Positions 1-9,194 of a stretch of 64,000 bases of DNA are shown piece after piece. Position 1 is the stretch's first letter. Every line of letters starts with the position of its first letter. The position numbers were made by a program, and so were the translations under genes. Under the pieces are notes generated by a model, which had not been told where the DNA came from, ran no database searches, and was given only the letters and a program-made list of their open reading frames with translations. Source of the DNA: Zobellella iuensis (GTDB lineage Bacteria; Pseudomonadota; Gammaproteobacteria; Enterobacterales; Aeromonadaceae); assembly GCF_016746085.1 (NCBI RefSeq), contig NZ_JAERTZ010000025.1:310001-374000 (forward strand), in the 5' to 3' direction.

Positions 1-639
1 CAGGGGCATGTCCGAGTGGGCCACGGCCCCCTGCAGGGTCAGGTACTGGGACAATTGCTGCACCGGCAGCGGAAAGCGGCTCGCGTCGGCCGCCGACTGG
101 AAGCCGAGGTGGTAGTCCCGGTGTGGCTGCTGGGCCTGGCCGCCCGGGCGCACCACATTGACCTGGGCGGTCATCTGGTACCAGGGCCCCAGCCAGGCCT
201 CGCACACCAGCGCCAGCAGGGGGTTGGCGTAGTAGTCGATAAAGGCCTCGGCGTCCCGCTCCGCCACCTTCTGCAGCGAGTTCCAGATGCGGCCGTTGTG
301 GCCGGCCTGGGCGAAGTGATCCGCCGCCGCCCCGCGCTCCGCCTCCTCCGCGAAGATGCGCCCGAACACCGCCGTGTTGCGCTCAATAACCCCTTGGTCG
401 GCATAGCCGCCCTTGATCACCAGCACCCCCGGTCCCTGCGCCAGGGCCCGGTGCAGCTCGGCCAGCACCTCGGTGCGATCTCGTTGGACGGCGGCGTTCA
501 GGGTTGGCGCCCGATAGACCAGCACCCGGCGTTCGATGCCGGCCGCCAGGGGGTAGTCGGCCAAGGTCGGAGACTGCTCGCACAGGGCGGTGAACCCGGC
601 CAGATCGAGCCGTTCTGGTTGCAGATAGAGCGCCGTCAT
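1..639 (-). CDS. Phytanoyl-CoA dioxygenase family protein (3' part beyond window)
   Basis: Partial gene: 213 codons are open from an ATG at 639 to the window edge with no stop. The PHRDYHLGF stretch (residues 172-180) supplies the His173-x-Asp175 pair expected for Fe(II)/2-oxoglutarate oxygenases of the PhyH family; the distal His and the 2OG-binding Arg would lie outside the window. The start codon overlaps the SDR stop as ATGA, so the two genes are translationally coupled in one operon. The substrate is unknown. Its place beside inositol catabolic genes suggests hydroxylation or oxidative demethylation of a sugar or inositol derivative, which is inference only. Confidence 0.8.
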   Translation of the reverse strand, partial: MTALYLQPERLDLAGFTALCEQSPTLADYPLAAGIERRVLVYRAPTLNAAVQRDRTEVLAELHRALAQGPGVLVIKGGYADQGVIERNTAVFGRIFAEEAERGAAADHFAQAGHNGRIWNSLQKVAERDAEAFIDYYANPLLALVCEAWLGPWYQMTAQVNVVRPGGQAQQPHRDYHLGFQSAADASRFPLPVQQLSQYLTLQGAVAHSDMPL

Positions 640-1484
640 GCCGCGCCTCCTTCCGGCAGGGCCAGGGCCGCCGGCGGTTTGGGGGTGCCTTCGTCGCCAC
701 AGCCGATCACCCCCTGGTCGAAGTCGATGATGGCGCCGGTCATCATGCCCGACTCGTCGGACAGCATAAAGGCCAGCACCCGCGCCACCTCCTCCGGCTT
801 GAGCAGGCGGCCGAAGGGCTGCGCCTGCTCCACCCGGGCCAGCCAGTCGTCGTCGGCACCGTGGTACTGGCGCTGGATCTCGTGCTCGTGGGGCGAGTCC
901 ATCCAGCCGATATTGAGGCCGTTGACCCGGATCCGGTTGCGCATGCCGCTGTAGGCCACGTTCTTGGTGAGGGTGGTCAGGGCGCCCTTGGAGGAAGCGT
1001 AAGGGGTGAGGAAGGACTGGCCGCCGTGGGAAGTCATGGTGATGATGTTGACGATGCAGCCTTCTACTTGGTTGCGGATCATCAGCTTGATGGCCGCCTG
1101 CATCAGGAAGAAGGGCGCCCGCACGTTGACCGCGAAGATGCGGTCGAACAGCTCGGGGCTGGTGTCGAGGATGCCGCCCCGATCCGACATGCCGGCGCAG
1201 TTGGCCAGGCCGTGCAGGGTGCCGAAGCGCCGCTCGGCCTCGTCGATAATGGCCTGGCAGTCCTCCGCCCGCTCCAGATCCGCCGGCACGAACCAGGACG
1301 GGCAGCCCATGTTGGTCAGCCGGTCGGCCTGGGCCTGCCCCTTGTCCCGGCTGCGCCCGCACAGCACCAGGCCCGCCGCCCCCCGTGCCGCCAGCAACTC
1401 GGCCACCGCCGCTCCCAGCCCCTGGGTGCTGCCGGTTACCACGAAATAGCGTCCCTCGAAGTCTCGCTTGTCACTCTGGCTCAT
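636..1484 (-). CDS. SDR-family NAD(P)-dependent oxidoreductase
   Basis: Classical short-chain dehydrogenase of 282 residues. The cofactor motif TGSTQGLG is at residues 17-24, NCAG at about 95-98, and the catalytic Tyr162-x-x-x-Lys166 (YASSK) is in place. The start is preceded by GGAGGGACAG, a good ribosome site. It is co-transcribed with the downstream PhyH-type dioxygenase (stop/start overlap) and divergent from a LacI-type regulator. Oxidation or reduction of a hydroxyl on a sugar or cyclitol is likely. The exact substrate cannot be read from the sequence, so no gene symbol is given. Confidence 0.85.
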   Translation of the reverse strand: MSQSDKRDFEGRYFVVTGSTQGLGAAVAELLAARGAAGLVLCGRSRDKGQAQADRLTNMGCPSWFVPADLERAEDCQAIIDEAERRFGTLHGLANCAGMSDRGGILDTSPELFDRIFAVNVRAPFFLMQAAIKLMIRNQVEGCIVNIITMTSHGGQSFLTPYASSKGALTTLTKNVAYSGMRNRIRVNGLNIGWMDSPHEHEIQRQYHGADDDWLARVEQAQPFGRLLKPEEVARVLAFMLSDESGMMTGAIIDFDQGVIGCGDEGTPKPPAALALPEGGAA

Positions 1485-1510
1485 CTGTCCCTCCGGTGAT
1501 GTTCAAGTAA

Positions 1511-1531
1511 AACAAATATTTCGTTTTTGTT
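1511..1531. promoter_or_regulatory. Possible LacI-type operator between SDR and regulator
   Basis: In the 114-bp divergent intergenic region, AACAAA and TTTGTT form inverted arms 21 bp end to end. Their position between the SDR/PhyH operon and the LacI-type regulator fits an autoregulatory operator. The site was picked by eye and is unproven. Confidence 0.3.
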
Positions 1532-1598
1532 GATTTCAAATCGATAGTAGCATTTACACTCTGGCAACAAGACCTCGGCAACGCCTCAGAAACACCTC

Positions 1599-2633
1599 AT
1601 GAACGAGCTCGACCACAAGAAATTCTCCATCAAGCAGATTGCGGCCCAGGCCGGAGTCAGCAAGGCCACGGTGGACCGGGTGCTGCACCGGCGCGGCCAG
1701 GTGCACTACCAGACCCTAAAACGGGTGGAGCAGGCCATCCTCGAGCTGGACAGCCAGCAACGGGCGGCACTGGCCGCCGGCCGTACCCTGTATTTCGACG
1801 TCATCATGCAGGCGCCGGAGCGGTTCAGTGGGGCGGTGGCGGAGGCCATGACCGGCCAGGTGGGCAGCCTGGCCCCCTACCGGATAAGCCCCCGCTTCCA
1901 TCTGTTCGAGGACATAGCGGTGAGTGAACTCGCCGGGCTGCTGCAACGCAGCCTCGAGCAAGGCAGCCAAGGGGTAATCCTGAAGGCGCCGGACGAGCCG
2001 CCCGTCAACGAGGCGGTCAACCGGCTGTTCGAGGCGGGCATCCCGGTGGTCACCCTGGTCACCGATCTGCCCGCCAGCCGGCGCATCGGCTACATCGGCA
2101 TGGACAACCGCAGCGCCGGGCGCACCGCCGCCTACCTGATGCGCCGCTGGCTGCCGTCCACCCCCGCCCGGGTGGCGGTGGTCCTGAGCAGCCAGGGCTT
2201 TCGCGGCGAGGAAGAGCGGGAGAGCGGTTTTCGCCAGTGGCTGCGGGAGCAGGCGCCGCACCTCGGGGTGGTGGAGCTGAGCGGCGGCCTGGGGATATAC
2301 GACAAAACCCTGGGGCTGATGACCGACTGCCTGGACCGCCACCCCGATCTGACCGCCGTCTACAGCGTGGGCGGCGGCAACAGGGCCATCGTCGATGCCT
2401 TTGCCGCCCGGGGCCGTCCGCTAGGGGTGTTGATCGGGCACGATCTGGACCGGGAAAACCGTCAGTTGCTGGCGGAGGGGCGCATCGCCGCCCTCATCGA
2501 CCACGACCTGCAGCAGGACGCCCGCCGGGCCTTTATGCAACTGCTGCGCTTCCATGGCTTCCTGCCGGCCACTGCTACCCTGCCAGACTTTTCCCGGGTG
2601 CTGGTGGTCACCCCCTTCAACATGGCGGGCTGA
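1599..2633 (+). CDS. LacI-family transcriptional regulator (ATVDRVL subtype)
   Basis: 344 residues. An N-terminal LacI helix-turn-helix (residues 9-33, FSIKQIAAQAGVSKATVDRV) is followed by a periplasmic-binding-protein-like sensor domain (about 65-340). The usual ATVSRVL of LacI proteins is ATVDRVL here, as in the second regulator of this region (13460-14470). It probably represses or activates the divergent SDR-dioxygenase operon in response to a sugar or cyclitol. No strong ribosome site precedes the ATG, but the HTH begins at the normal distance from it. The ligand is unknown. Confidence 0.85.
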   Translation: MNELDHKKFSIKQIAAQAGVSKATVDRVLHRRGQVHYQTLKRVEQAILELDSQQRAALAAGRTLYFDVIMQAPERFSGAVAEAMTGQVGSLAPYRISPRFHLFEDIAVSELAGLLQRSLEQGSQGVILKAPDEPPVNEAVNRLFEAGIPVVTLVTDLPASRRIGYIGMDNRSAGRTAAYLMRRWLPSTPARVAVVLSSQGFRGEEERESGFRQWLREQAPHLGVVELSGGLGIYDKTLGLMTDCLDRHPDLTAVYSVGGGNRAIVDAFAARGRPLGVLIGHDLDRENRQLLAEGRIAALIDHDLQQDARRAFMQLLRFHGFLPATATLPDFSRVLVVTPFNMAG

Positions 2634-2969
2634 GCAGCCGCGCCGCCATCGACGATGATCCGCGGCCGGCACGCTGCTGCCGTCTCGCTGCAAGAGTGGC
2701 GGAGGACAGTCAAGCGCCACCGGCCCTCAAAAACCGGACTGTTCGCCGGAGCCAGGGCCCGGTCGACTGGGGCAGCGTTGGGCCTCTCCTGGCGTTGATC
2801 TGGCTCCGGGTCAACCATACTCAAGGGCAGGTACCGCCGAACAGCGTTTTCGAAAAGCCGTGATGGTCGAGAGCCTGATTGTGCTCACATCGAATACCTC
2901 TGCCGGTAAGGCAGCGTATTGCAGCGGTATCACCCTAAATTGACAGACACTTTGACCGAGGTACTGAAT
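2634..2969. other. Intergenic region, regulator to iolA
   Basis: This 336-bp stretch holds no convincing gene. It should contain the iolA promoter. A frame-open extension of iolA to an ATG at 2919 exists but lacks a ribosome site. I see no clear terminator for the upstream regulator. Confidence 0.5.
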
Positions 2970-4469
2970 ATGCCACGCACAATCAACCATTTCATCAACG
3001 GACAAGAAGTGGCGGGTCGCGGTACGCGCACCAGCCAGGTTTTCAATCCCGCGACCGGCCAACAGAGCGGTACCCTGCCACTGGCTACCACAGAAGAAGT
3101 GCGTGAGGTGGTGGCGGTGGCGAAAAAAGCCTACCCCCTCTGGTCCGGCACCACGCCGTTGCGGCGCTCCCGCATTCTCAACCGCTTCCTGCGTATCCTG
3201 GAGGAGCGCACGGACGAGCTGGCGGCCGTGATCACCGCCGAGCACGGTAAGGTCCTCTCCGACGCCAAAGGCGAAATTCAGCGCGGCATGGAAGTCGTCG
3301 AGTTCGCCGTGGGCGCACCGCAATTGCTCAAGGGCGAGGTTACCGAAAACGTCGGCACCCGGGTCGACAGCCATGCGCTGCGGCAGCCGCTTGGCATCGT
3401 TGCCGGCATCACCCCGTTCAACTTCCCGGTGATGGTGCCGATGTGGATGTTTCCCGTGGCGCTGGCCTGCGGCAACTGCTTCATCCTGAAGCCTTCGGAG
3501 CGCGATCCGTCGGCATCCTTGCTGATCGCCAAGTGGCTCAAGGAAGCGGGGCTGCCCGATGGCGTTTTCAATGTGGTCCAGGGCGACAAGGAGTCGGTGG
3601 ACGCCCTGCTGACGGATCCGGACATCGCCGCGGTGAGCTTTGTCGGCTCGACGCCGATCGCCCGTTACATCTACGAAACCGCCGCGCGCACCGGCAAGCG
3701 CTGCCAGGCACTGGGCGGCGCCAAAAACCACATGATCATCATGCCGGATGCTGATCTCGACCAGGCGGTCGATGCCCTGATGGGGGCGGCCTACGGCTCT
3801 GCCGGCGAGCGCTGCATGGCGATCTCCGTCGCGGTGCCCGTTGGCGAGGAGACGGCCAACGCCCTGGTCGCCAAACTCGAAGCCAAGGTACGGGAGCTCA
3901 AGGTCGGGCCGGGGACCGACGCCGCCTCGGAAATGGGCCCGCTGGTCACCCGCGAACACCTCGAGCGGGTACGCGGCTACATCGCATCCGGCGTCGAAGA
4001 GGGTGCGAAACTGATCGTCGACGGTCGCGACCTGCAGGTAGCGGGGCACGAAAACGGCTATTTCATTGGCGGCACCCTGTTCGACCATGTCACCACCGAG
4101 ATGAAGATCTACAGGGAAGAGATCTTCGGACCTGTGCTCGCCGTGGCACGCGCGGATTCCTACGAAACCGCCGCTCGCTGGATCAACGAGCACGAGTTCG
4201 GTAATGGCACGGCGATCTTTACCCGTGACGGCGATGCGGCCCGCGAGTTCGCCCACCAGATACAGGTCGGCATGGTTGGCATCAACGTACCGATCCCGGT
4301 ACCCATGGCGTTCCACTCCTTCGGGGGCTGGAAAGCCTCGCTGTTCGGCGATCATCATATGCATGGCCCGGAAGGCATTCGTTTCTATACCAGGCTGAAA
4401 ACCATCACCTCGCGCTGGCCCACCGGCATCCGCGCCGGCGCGGATTTCGTCATGCCGACCATGCAGTAA
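2970..4469 (+). CDS. iolA: CoA-acylating methylmalonate-semialdehyde dehydrogenase
   Basis: 499 residues, the normal length for MmsA/IolA. It converts malonate semialdehyde (inositol pathway) or methylmalonate semialdehyde (valine pathway) to acetyl- or propionyl-CoA using NAD and CoA in the cytoplasm. Visible landmarks are PFNFP (149-153), FVGSTPI (224-230) and the catalytic Cys282 in GERCMA. I start at the ATG at 2970 (ACCGAG upstream, MPRTINHF as in homologues) and not at the upstream in-frame ATG. It is convergent with iolD. Because iolD and iolG are nearby, the inositol role is the more likely one; the gene could equally be named mmsA. Confidence 0.9.
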   Translation: MPRTINHFINGQEVAGRGTRTSQVFNPATGQQSGTLPLATTEEVREVVAVAKKAYPLWSGTTPLRRSRILNRFLRILEERTDELAAVITAEHGKVLSDAKGEIQRGMEVVEFAVGAPQLLKGEVTENVGTRVDSHALRQPLGIVAGITPFNFPVMVPMWMFPVALACGNCFILKPSERDPSASLLIAKWLKEAGLPDGVFNVVQGDKESVDALLTDPDIAAVSFVGSTPIARYIYETAARTGKRCQALGGAKNHMIIMPDADLDQAVDALMGAAYGSAGERCMAISVAVPVGEETANALVAKLEAKVRELKVGPGTDAASEMGPLVTREHLERVRGYIASGVEEGAKLIVDGRDLQVAGHENGYFIGGTLFDHVTTEMKIYREEIFGPVLAVARADSYETAARWINEHEFGNGTAIFTRDGDAAREFAHQIQVGMVGINVPIPVPMAFHSFGGWKASLFGDHHMHGPEGIRFYTRLKTITSRWPTGIRAGADFVMPTMQ

Positions 4470-4507
4470 ACTCACGGCTCTTGCAGACATCGATGTCTGT
4501 ATATTTA

Positions 4508-4591
4508 ACGGCCTCCGGCCGTGCCGATACCGAAGGGGTATCGGCAGGTATTGACCCGGTGAACGTCAACGGCCGGGTTAATACCCTTTTG
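4508..4591. terminator. Convergent terminator / hairpin cluster between iolA and iolD
   Basis: Three consecutive hairpins lie between the convergent genes: ACGGCC-TCC-GGCCGT (4508-4522), GCCGATACC-loop-GGTATCGGC (4523-4545) and GGGT-TAAT-ACCC followed by TTTT (4575-4590). The last has a weak U-tract for iolA. The first two may be repeat-like. Confidence 0.5.
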
Positions 4592-4709
4592 CCACTTACT
4601 TACCCGCCATTTCGTCGTTGTTGGCGGCGGTGGCGTTTATCTTGCGGCCGGAGAGTCACTCGTCATTGGACCAAGCGATGGGAGCAATAGCGATTTGAAT
4701 CGTTATGGC

Positions 4710-6554
4710 TCATACCCCAATCCGCTGGTGACGACGCATCTTTTCGTGCTCGATCTTGACCTGGCGTACCTGCTCACGCTGGCTGACCTCGGGCACCCCT
4801 ACATCCCACCAGGCATCGCCCGGCGACCAGTCGAACGGATCCGTATCAATCTGGATCACGTAGGTGCGATCCGCGGCCTTGGCCCTGATAAAGGCTTGCT
4901 CCAATTCGGCAATGGACGAGGCCTTTTCCGCCAGCGCCCCCATGCTGCGGGCATGCTGCACGAAGTCCACCGGAACCAGTTGCTTGATGTTGCAGTCCTG
5001 CAACAGGTTATTGTAGGACGCCCCTCCCTTGCCGTTCTGCAGCCGGTTGATCACCGCATAGCCGCCGTTGTTGCACACCACCACTATCATCTTGTTGCCA
5101 TCGAGCACGGTGCTGTAGATATCGGAGTTCATCATCATGTAGGAGCCGTCGCCGGCGAACACTATGGTGTCGCCCCGCCCCCGGTTGGCCATGGCCGAGC
5201 CCCAGCCACCGGCGATCTCGTAGCCCATGCAGGAAAAGCCGAACTCACAGTCGAAGGTACCGGGAAGCTTGGTGCGCCAGAGCTTGGTGATTTCACCGGG
5301 AAGACCGCCGGCGGCGCTGATCACCCTGTCTTCAGGGGCACAATGACGGTTGATGGCCCCAATGACCTGGGCATAGCTCGGCAATCCTTCGCCACCCGCG
5401 GCGGTACGGGCATCCACCACCTCGTTCCAGCGCCGGTATTCCTGGCATCCCTGCGCCAGCCAGTCGGCTGGCGCGGCCCAGTCCGCCAGTAGGTTATCCA
5501 GCTCTTCCAGGCTGACTCTGGCATCCCCCACCACCGAAATCGCCCTGTGCTTGTGGGCATCGAACCGGGCCGCGTTGATCGCGATCAGCTGGCAGTCGTG
5601 CGCAAACAGGCTCCAGGAGCCGGTGGTAAAATCCTGCAGCCGGGTTCCCACCGCCAGCACCACGTCCGCCTGGGACGCCATCAGGTTGGCGGAAGAAGAG
5701 CCGATGATACCAACGGGGCCGATATTGACCGGATCATCATGCGCCAGGGTCGCTCGACCGGCGACGGTCTCGCAAACCGGGATACGATGACGGGCAGCAA
5801 AGTTCTGCAACACCTCACCGGCTTCGGAGTACAGTACGCCACCGCCGGTGATGATCAGGGGGCGGACAGCCTGTTTCAGCCGGGTACAGGCGCTTTCCAA
5901 CTGGGCGAGATCAGGCCTGGGCCGAGGCGCCTGGTGCCGGGTTTCTTCGAAAAACGCCAGTGGGTAGTCGTAGGCCATGGCCTGCACATCCTGCGGCAGG
6001 CCGATAAAGGCCGGGCCGCAATCCGCGGGATCCAGCATGGTGGCAACCGCCTGCGGCAGGGAGGAAATCAGTTGCTCCGGGGTGTAAATCCTGTCCCAGT
6101 AACGACTGACCGCCTTGAACGCATCATTGACAGTGGTCGCTGGTGCATGGAAGTGCTCCACCTGTTGAAGCACAGGGTCGGGAACCCGACTGACAAAGGT
6201 GTCCCCCGACATGATCAGAAGCGGCAGCCGATTGGCGTGAGCCACCCCGGCGGCGGTGACCACATTGGTCGCTCCCGGTCCAATTGAGGTGGTAACCGCC
6301 ATGATCTGGCGCCGCTTTTTTGCCTTGCTATAAGCGATGCCCGCCAATGCCATCGACTGCTCGTTTTGCCCGCGCCAAGTGGGGAAGTCTTGGCGCACGG
6401 CTTCCAGCGCCTCCGCCAAACAGGTGACATTGCCGTGCCCAAAGATACCGAACACTCCCGGAAACAAAGGCTCGACCTTGCCGTCAATCAGGGTTTTCTG
6501 CGCCATCAGGTATTTGACCAGCGCTTGCGCCATGGTGAGTTTGATCGTGTTCAT
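4710..6554 (-). CDS. iolD: 3D-(3,5/4)-trihydroxycyclohexane-1,2-dione acylhydrolase
   Basis: 614 residues, a ThDP-dependent ring-opening hydrolase that turns trihydroxycyclohexane-1,2-dione into 5-deoxyglucuronate. The N-terminal PYR domain has the FGHGN and GQNEQSMA signatures with the ThDP-activating Glu near residue 65. The C-terminal PP domain has GDGSYMMM followed by NNGGYAVIN (the GDG...NN cofactor motif). The ending DAWWDVGVPEVS is characteristic of IolD. I start at the ATG at 6554 (AAGGA at good spacing, MNTIKLTMAQALV as in IolD) and not at the longer frame. The gene is monocistronic and convergent with iolA. Confidence 0.93.
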   Translation of the reverse strand: MNTIKLTMAQALVKYLMAQKTLIDGKVEPLFPGVFGIFGHGNVTCLAEALEAVRQDFPTWRGQNEQSMALAGIAYSKAKKRRQIMAVTTSIGPGATNVVTAAGVAHANRLPLLIMSGDTFVSRVPDPVLQQVEHFHAPATTVNDAFKAVSRYWDRIYTPEQLISSLPQAVATMLDPADCGPAFIGLPQDVQAMAYDYPLAFFEETRHQAPRPRPDLAQLESACTRLKQAVRPLIITGGGVLYSEAGEVLQNFAARHRIPVCETVAGRATLAHDDPVNIGPVGIIGSSSANLMASQADVVLAVGTRLQDFTTGSWSLFAHDCQLIAINAARFDAHKHRAISVVGDARVSLEELDNLLADWAAPADWLAQGCQEYRRWNEVVDARTAAGGEGLPSYAQVIGAINRHCAPEDRVISAAGGLPGEITKLWRTKLPGTFDCEFGFSCMGYEIAGGWGSAMANRGRGDTIVFAGDGSYMMMNSDIYSTVLDGNKMIVVVCNNGGYAVINRLQNGKGGASYNNLLQDCNIKQLVPVDFVQHARSMGALAEKASSIAELEQAFIRAKAADRTYVIQIDTDPFDWSPGDAWWDVGVPEVSQREQVRQVKIEHEKMRRHQRIGV

Positions 6555-6795
6555 CATGATTCCTTTTAGGTACCTTCTGACAAATAGGGTGTCACACCAG
6601 CCAGGCCCGCCCCCTGACGCCTGCCACCGGCTGTTCTTCCTGATCGAATGTCGGTGTGCATCCCAGTGCATGGGGCAGAGTGGCAGGACTGAAGAGAACC
6701 TGTACCAAGTGTGGTGTGCAGTGCTCTATGCCGCAACGCTGGCTGCGGCTACGCGGTGACCAGGCGAGGACACGAGGGCTGCAGAGGCGGGCTGA

Positions 6796-7548
6796 TCACC
6801 ACCAGGTCCGGAGGCTCAGTTGCAGGAAGTGCAGGCCGGAGAGGAACAAGAGCCCGTAGCACAGCCGGTAGATCAGCCGCTGGCTGGCGGTGCTGACCAG
6901 CCAGCCCCCGAGCCAGACCCCGACCGGCACCAGGGGCACCAGCATCAGGGAGGTTTGCAGGTTGCCGGGGTTGAGCTGGCCAAGCAGGGCGTAGGGCACC
7001 AGCTTCATCAGGTTGATCAGCGCGAACAGCACCGCCATGGTGCCGATCAGCAGCCGTTTCTCCAGTTGCTGGGGCAACAGGTACATGCTGGCCGGCGCCC
7101 CGCCGGCGTGGATGGTGGTGCTGAACAGGCCGGTGAGGGTGCCCCACAGGGTGCCCTGGCCCAGGCCGCCCGCCCTGGCCGGCACCGGCGGGCTGAACCA
7201 GTGGTGCAGGCAGAACAGGATGGAGGCAATACCGATAAAGCCGGTGAGCAGCCAGCCCGGTGCCCGGGCCATCAGCAGCCCCGCCAGCGCCACCCCCAGC
7301 AGGGCGCCGGGGATGATCTGGCGAATTTGGCGCCAGCACACATGGCGGTGGTGCCAGGCCACGGCGAACAGGTCCATCAGGCACAGCAGCGGCAGCAGCA
7401 CGGCGGCGGCGGTGGAGGGATGGGTGGTAAGGCTGATGAGGGGCACCGCCACCACCCCCAGGGCCCCGCCCAGGCCGCCCTTGCCGATGCCGTAGATCAG
7501 CACGGCAGGCACGGCGACCAGGTAGAAATAAGGATCGGTGATCATCAT
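6796..7548 (-). CDS. TauE/SafE-family membrane permease
   Basis: About 250 residues and very hydrophobic, with roughly eight predicted membrane segments and the glycine-rich N-terminal GIGKGGLGGALG typical of the sulfite exporter TauE/SafE (DUF81) family. These transport small anions such as sulfonates or sulfite, but the substrate cannot be assigned here. The ATG at 7548 or 7545 follows GAGGGGC. An upstream TTG is in frame but sits inside the ribosome site. The ribosome site abuts the U-tract of a terminator for the upstream MFS gene, so expression may depend on read-through or a short internal promoter. Confidence 0.75.
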   Translation of the reverse strand: MMITDPYFYLVAVPAVLIYGIGKGGLGGALGVVAVPLISLTTHPSTAAAVLLPLLCLMDLFAVAWHHRHVCWRQIRQIIPGALLGVALAGLLMARAPGWLLTGFIGIASILFCLHHWFSPPVPARAGGLGQGTLWGTLTGLFSTTIHAGGAPASMYLLPQQLEKRLLIGTMAVLFALINLMKLVPYALLGQLNPGNLQTSLMLVPLVPVGVWLGGWLVSTASQRLIYRLCYGLLFLSGLHFLQLSLRTWW

Positions 7549-7554
7549 GCCCCT

Positions 7555-7581
7555 CAAAAAAACCGGCCCAGGGGCCGGTTT
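7555..7581 (-). terminator. Rho-independent terminator after MFS transporter gene
   Basis: On the minus strand AAACCGGCC-CCTG-GGCCGGTTT is followed by a run of T. It ends transcripts from the MFS gene at 7722-9194. Confidence 0.8.
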
Positions 7582-7613
7582 CAGACTGCTGACAAAGCTT
7601 CGCAGTTATCTGT

Positions 7614-7680
7614 AGTCACTCCCGCGAAGGCGGGAGTCCAGTGCGCCTTGCCCTGGATCTCCGCCTTCGCGGAGATGACG
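7614..7680. repeat. REP/BIME-like double-hairpin repeat
   Basis: Two adjacent hairpins, ACTCCCGC-GAAG-GCGGGAGT (7618-7637) and ATCTCCGC-CTTC-GCGGAGAT (7657-7676), are themselves imperfect inverted copies of each other and are flanked by GTCA and TGAC. This is the layout of the common CCCGCGAAGGCGGG palindromic intergenic repeats of proteobacteria. It lies just downstream of the MFS gene. Confidence 0.75.
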
Positions 7681-7721
7681 ATGGTAAAACAGCCGTAACG
7701 AAGGAAAATACCTGGGTAAAA

Positions 7722-9194
7722 TCAGCCGTTGGCCCGCGCCATCTCGGCCGGTACTTCCTTGGCCTCCAGTTTGGTCCTGGCCAGCATGGTTTCTTCCATC
7801 CGTTCCAGCGACACGCCCTTGGTTTCGGGCAGGAAACGGCTGACGAAGAAGTAGGCCAGCACACAACAGCCGGCGAACAGCCACATGGGGAAGGCACCGT
7901 TGAAATGCTCGAGCAGGAAGGCGTTGTCGTTCATCAGCGGGAAGCCGAGGCCGATGCAGAAGTTGCTCACCCACAGGGCGGCTATCGCCAGCGACATACC
8001 CTCGGAGCGCATCCGGTTGGGGAATATTTCGGACACCACCACCCAGGCACCTACGCTCCAAGAGAAGGAAAAGAACAGCATAAACAGCAGCATGCCCGAG
8101 AGGATGAAGTAGCCGTTGCGCACCGCCTCGGCCCCGGCAAGCCCCGCCGACTGATACAGGAAGTAGGAAGTGACCAGCAAGCCCAGGGTCGAGCCGATGG
8201 CACCGATGCGCAGCAGCGGCACCCGCCCTACCCTGTCCATCAGCAGGGCGCCAACAAGGGTACCCACCAGCTGCATCACCCCGACCCAGATGGTCATAAA
8301 CAGCGCTACTTCATTGTTGCCGGTGGCCTGCTCCAGCACCACGGGGGCAAAATACATCATCACGTTGACGCCGGAGGCCTGCTGGAAGATGGCGATCATG
8401 CAGCCTACGATCACGATAAACCAGAAGGCCCTGTCGTTGCGGTAGTCGATCTTGCGCTTTTGCTGCTGCTCCAGTTGGCGTTGTTTGAGCGAGTCCTTGA
8501 TCTCCTGGAGTACCTTTTCCGGATAGGGGCCGTTGTAGATCTTGCGCAGGGTGGCAAGCGCCGCGGCGTCGTTGCCCTGCATCACGTTCCAGCGGGGCGA
8601 CTCAGGGATGAACATCACCACCAGGCAGAACAGCAGGCAGGGGATCACTTCCGATCCCAGCATCACCCGCCAACCCATGTCCACCATCCAGGCTTCGGTC
8701 GCGCCCTTGGCGATCAGGTAGTTGATGGAGAAGATCACCACCTGGCCAAACACGATGGCGAAGTTCTGCATGCTCAGCGCCCGGCCACGGATGTCCTTGG
8801 GCGAGACTTCCGACATGTACATGGGCGACACCGCCGAGGCCAGGCCCACCGCCACCCCGCCGATCAGGCGGTAGACGATAAACCAGAAGAAGGTATCCAC
8901 CAGGGCGGAGCCGATGGCGGAAACGGTAAACAGCAGGGCCGCCAGCAGCAGCGCCTTCTTGCGACCGAGCCGGCCGGCGATGGTACCGGCGGCAAAGGCG
9001 CCGACGATGCAGCCGATGGCCACGTTGGACACCGCCCAGCCCACGCCGAAGGCATCCAGCCCGAAATAGCTCTTGATGGGGCCGATGGCGCCGGAAATCA
9101 CCGCCGTGTCGTAGCCGAACAGCAAGCCTCCCAATGCGGATACTGCGCAGATCAGCAGTACGTACTTGATGTTGTATCTTCCTTGCGGCGTCAT
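7722..9194 (-). CDS. MFS sugar/inositol porter
   Basis: 490 residues, 12-TM major facilitator of the sugar porter family (XylE/IolT/galactose-type). Signatures are GGLLFGYDTAVISGA near the start, PESPRW before the central cytoplasmic loop (about residues 200-270, rich in Q/K), and PETKGVSLE at the C-terminus. A strong GGAGG precedes the ATG. Given its position between iolD and an ABC importer in an inositol region, proton-coupled myo-inositol uptake is plausible. The sequence itself cannot separate inositol from xylose or arabinose. Confidence 0.88.
   Translation of the reverse strand: MTPQGRYNIKYVLLICAVSALGGLLFGYDTAVISGAIGPIKSYFGLDAFGVGWAVSNVAIGCIVGAFAAGTIAGRLGRKKALLLAALLFTVSAIGSALVDTFFWFIVYRLIGGVAVGLASAVSPMYMSEVSPKDIRGRALSMQNFAIVFGQVVIFSINYLIAKGATEAWMVDMGWRVMLGSEVIPCLLFCLVVMFIPESPRWNVMQGNDAAALATLRKIYNGPYPEKVLQEIKDSLKQRQLEQQQKRKIDYRNDRAFWFIVIVGCMIAIFQQASGVNVMMYFAPVVLEQATGNNEVALFMTIWVGVMQLVGTLVGALLMDRVGRVPLLRIGAIGSTLGLLVTSYFLYQSAGLAGAEAVRNGYFILSGMLLFMLFFSFSWSVGAWVVVSEIFPNRMRSEGMSLAIAALWVSNFCIGLGFPLMNDNAFLLEHFNGAFPMWLFAGCCVLAYFFVSRFLPETKGVSLERMEETMLARTKLEAKEVPAEMARANG

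Noticed and set aside
2811-4490. 559-codon open frame on the minus strand over iolA
   Set aside because: It is antisense to a complete, well-conserved dehydrogenase; its product has low-complexity H/R/G/A composition and no known domain. GC-rich codon bias creates such mirror frames.
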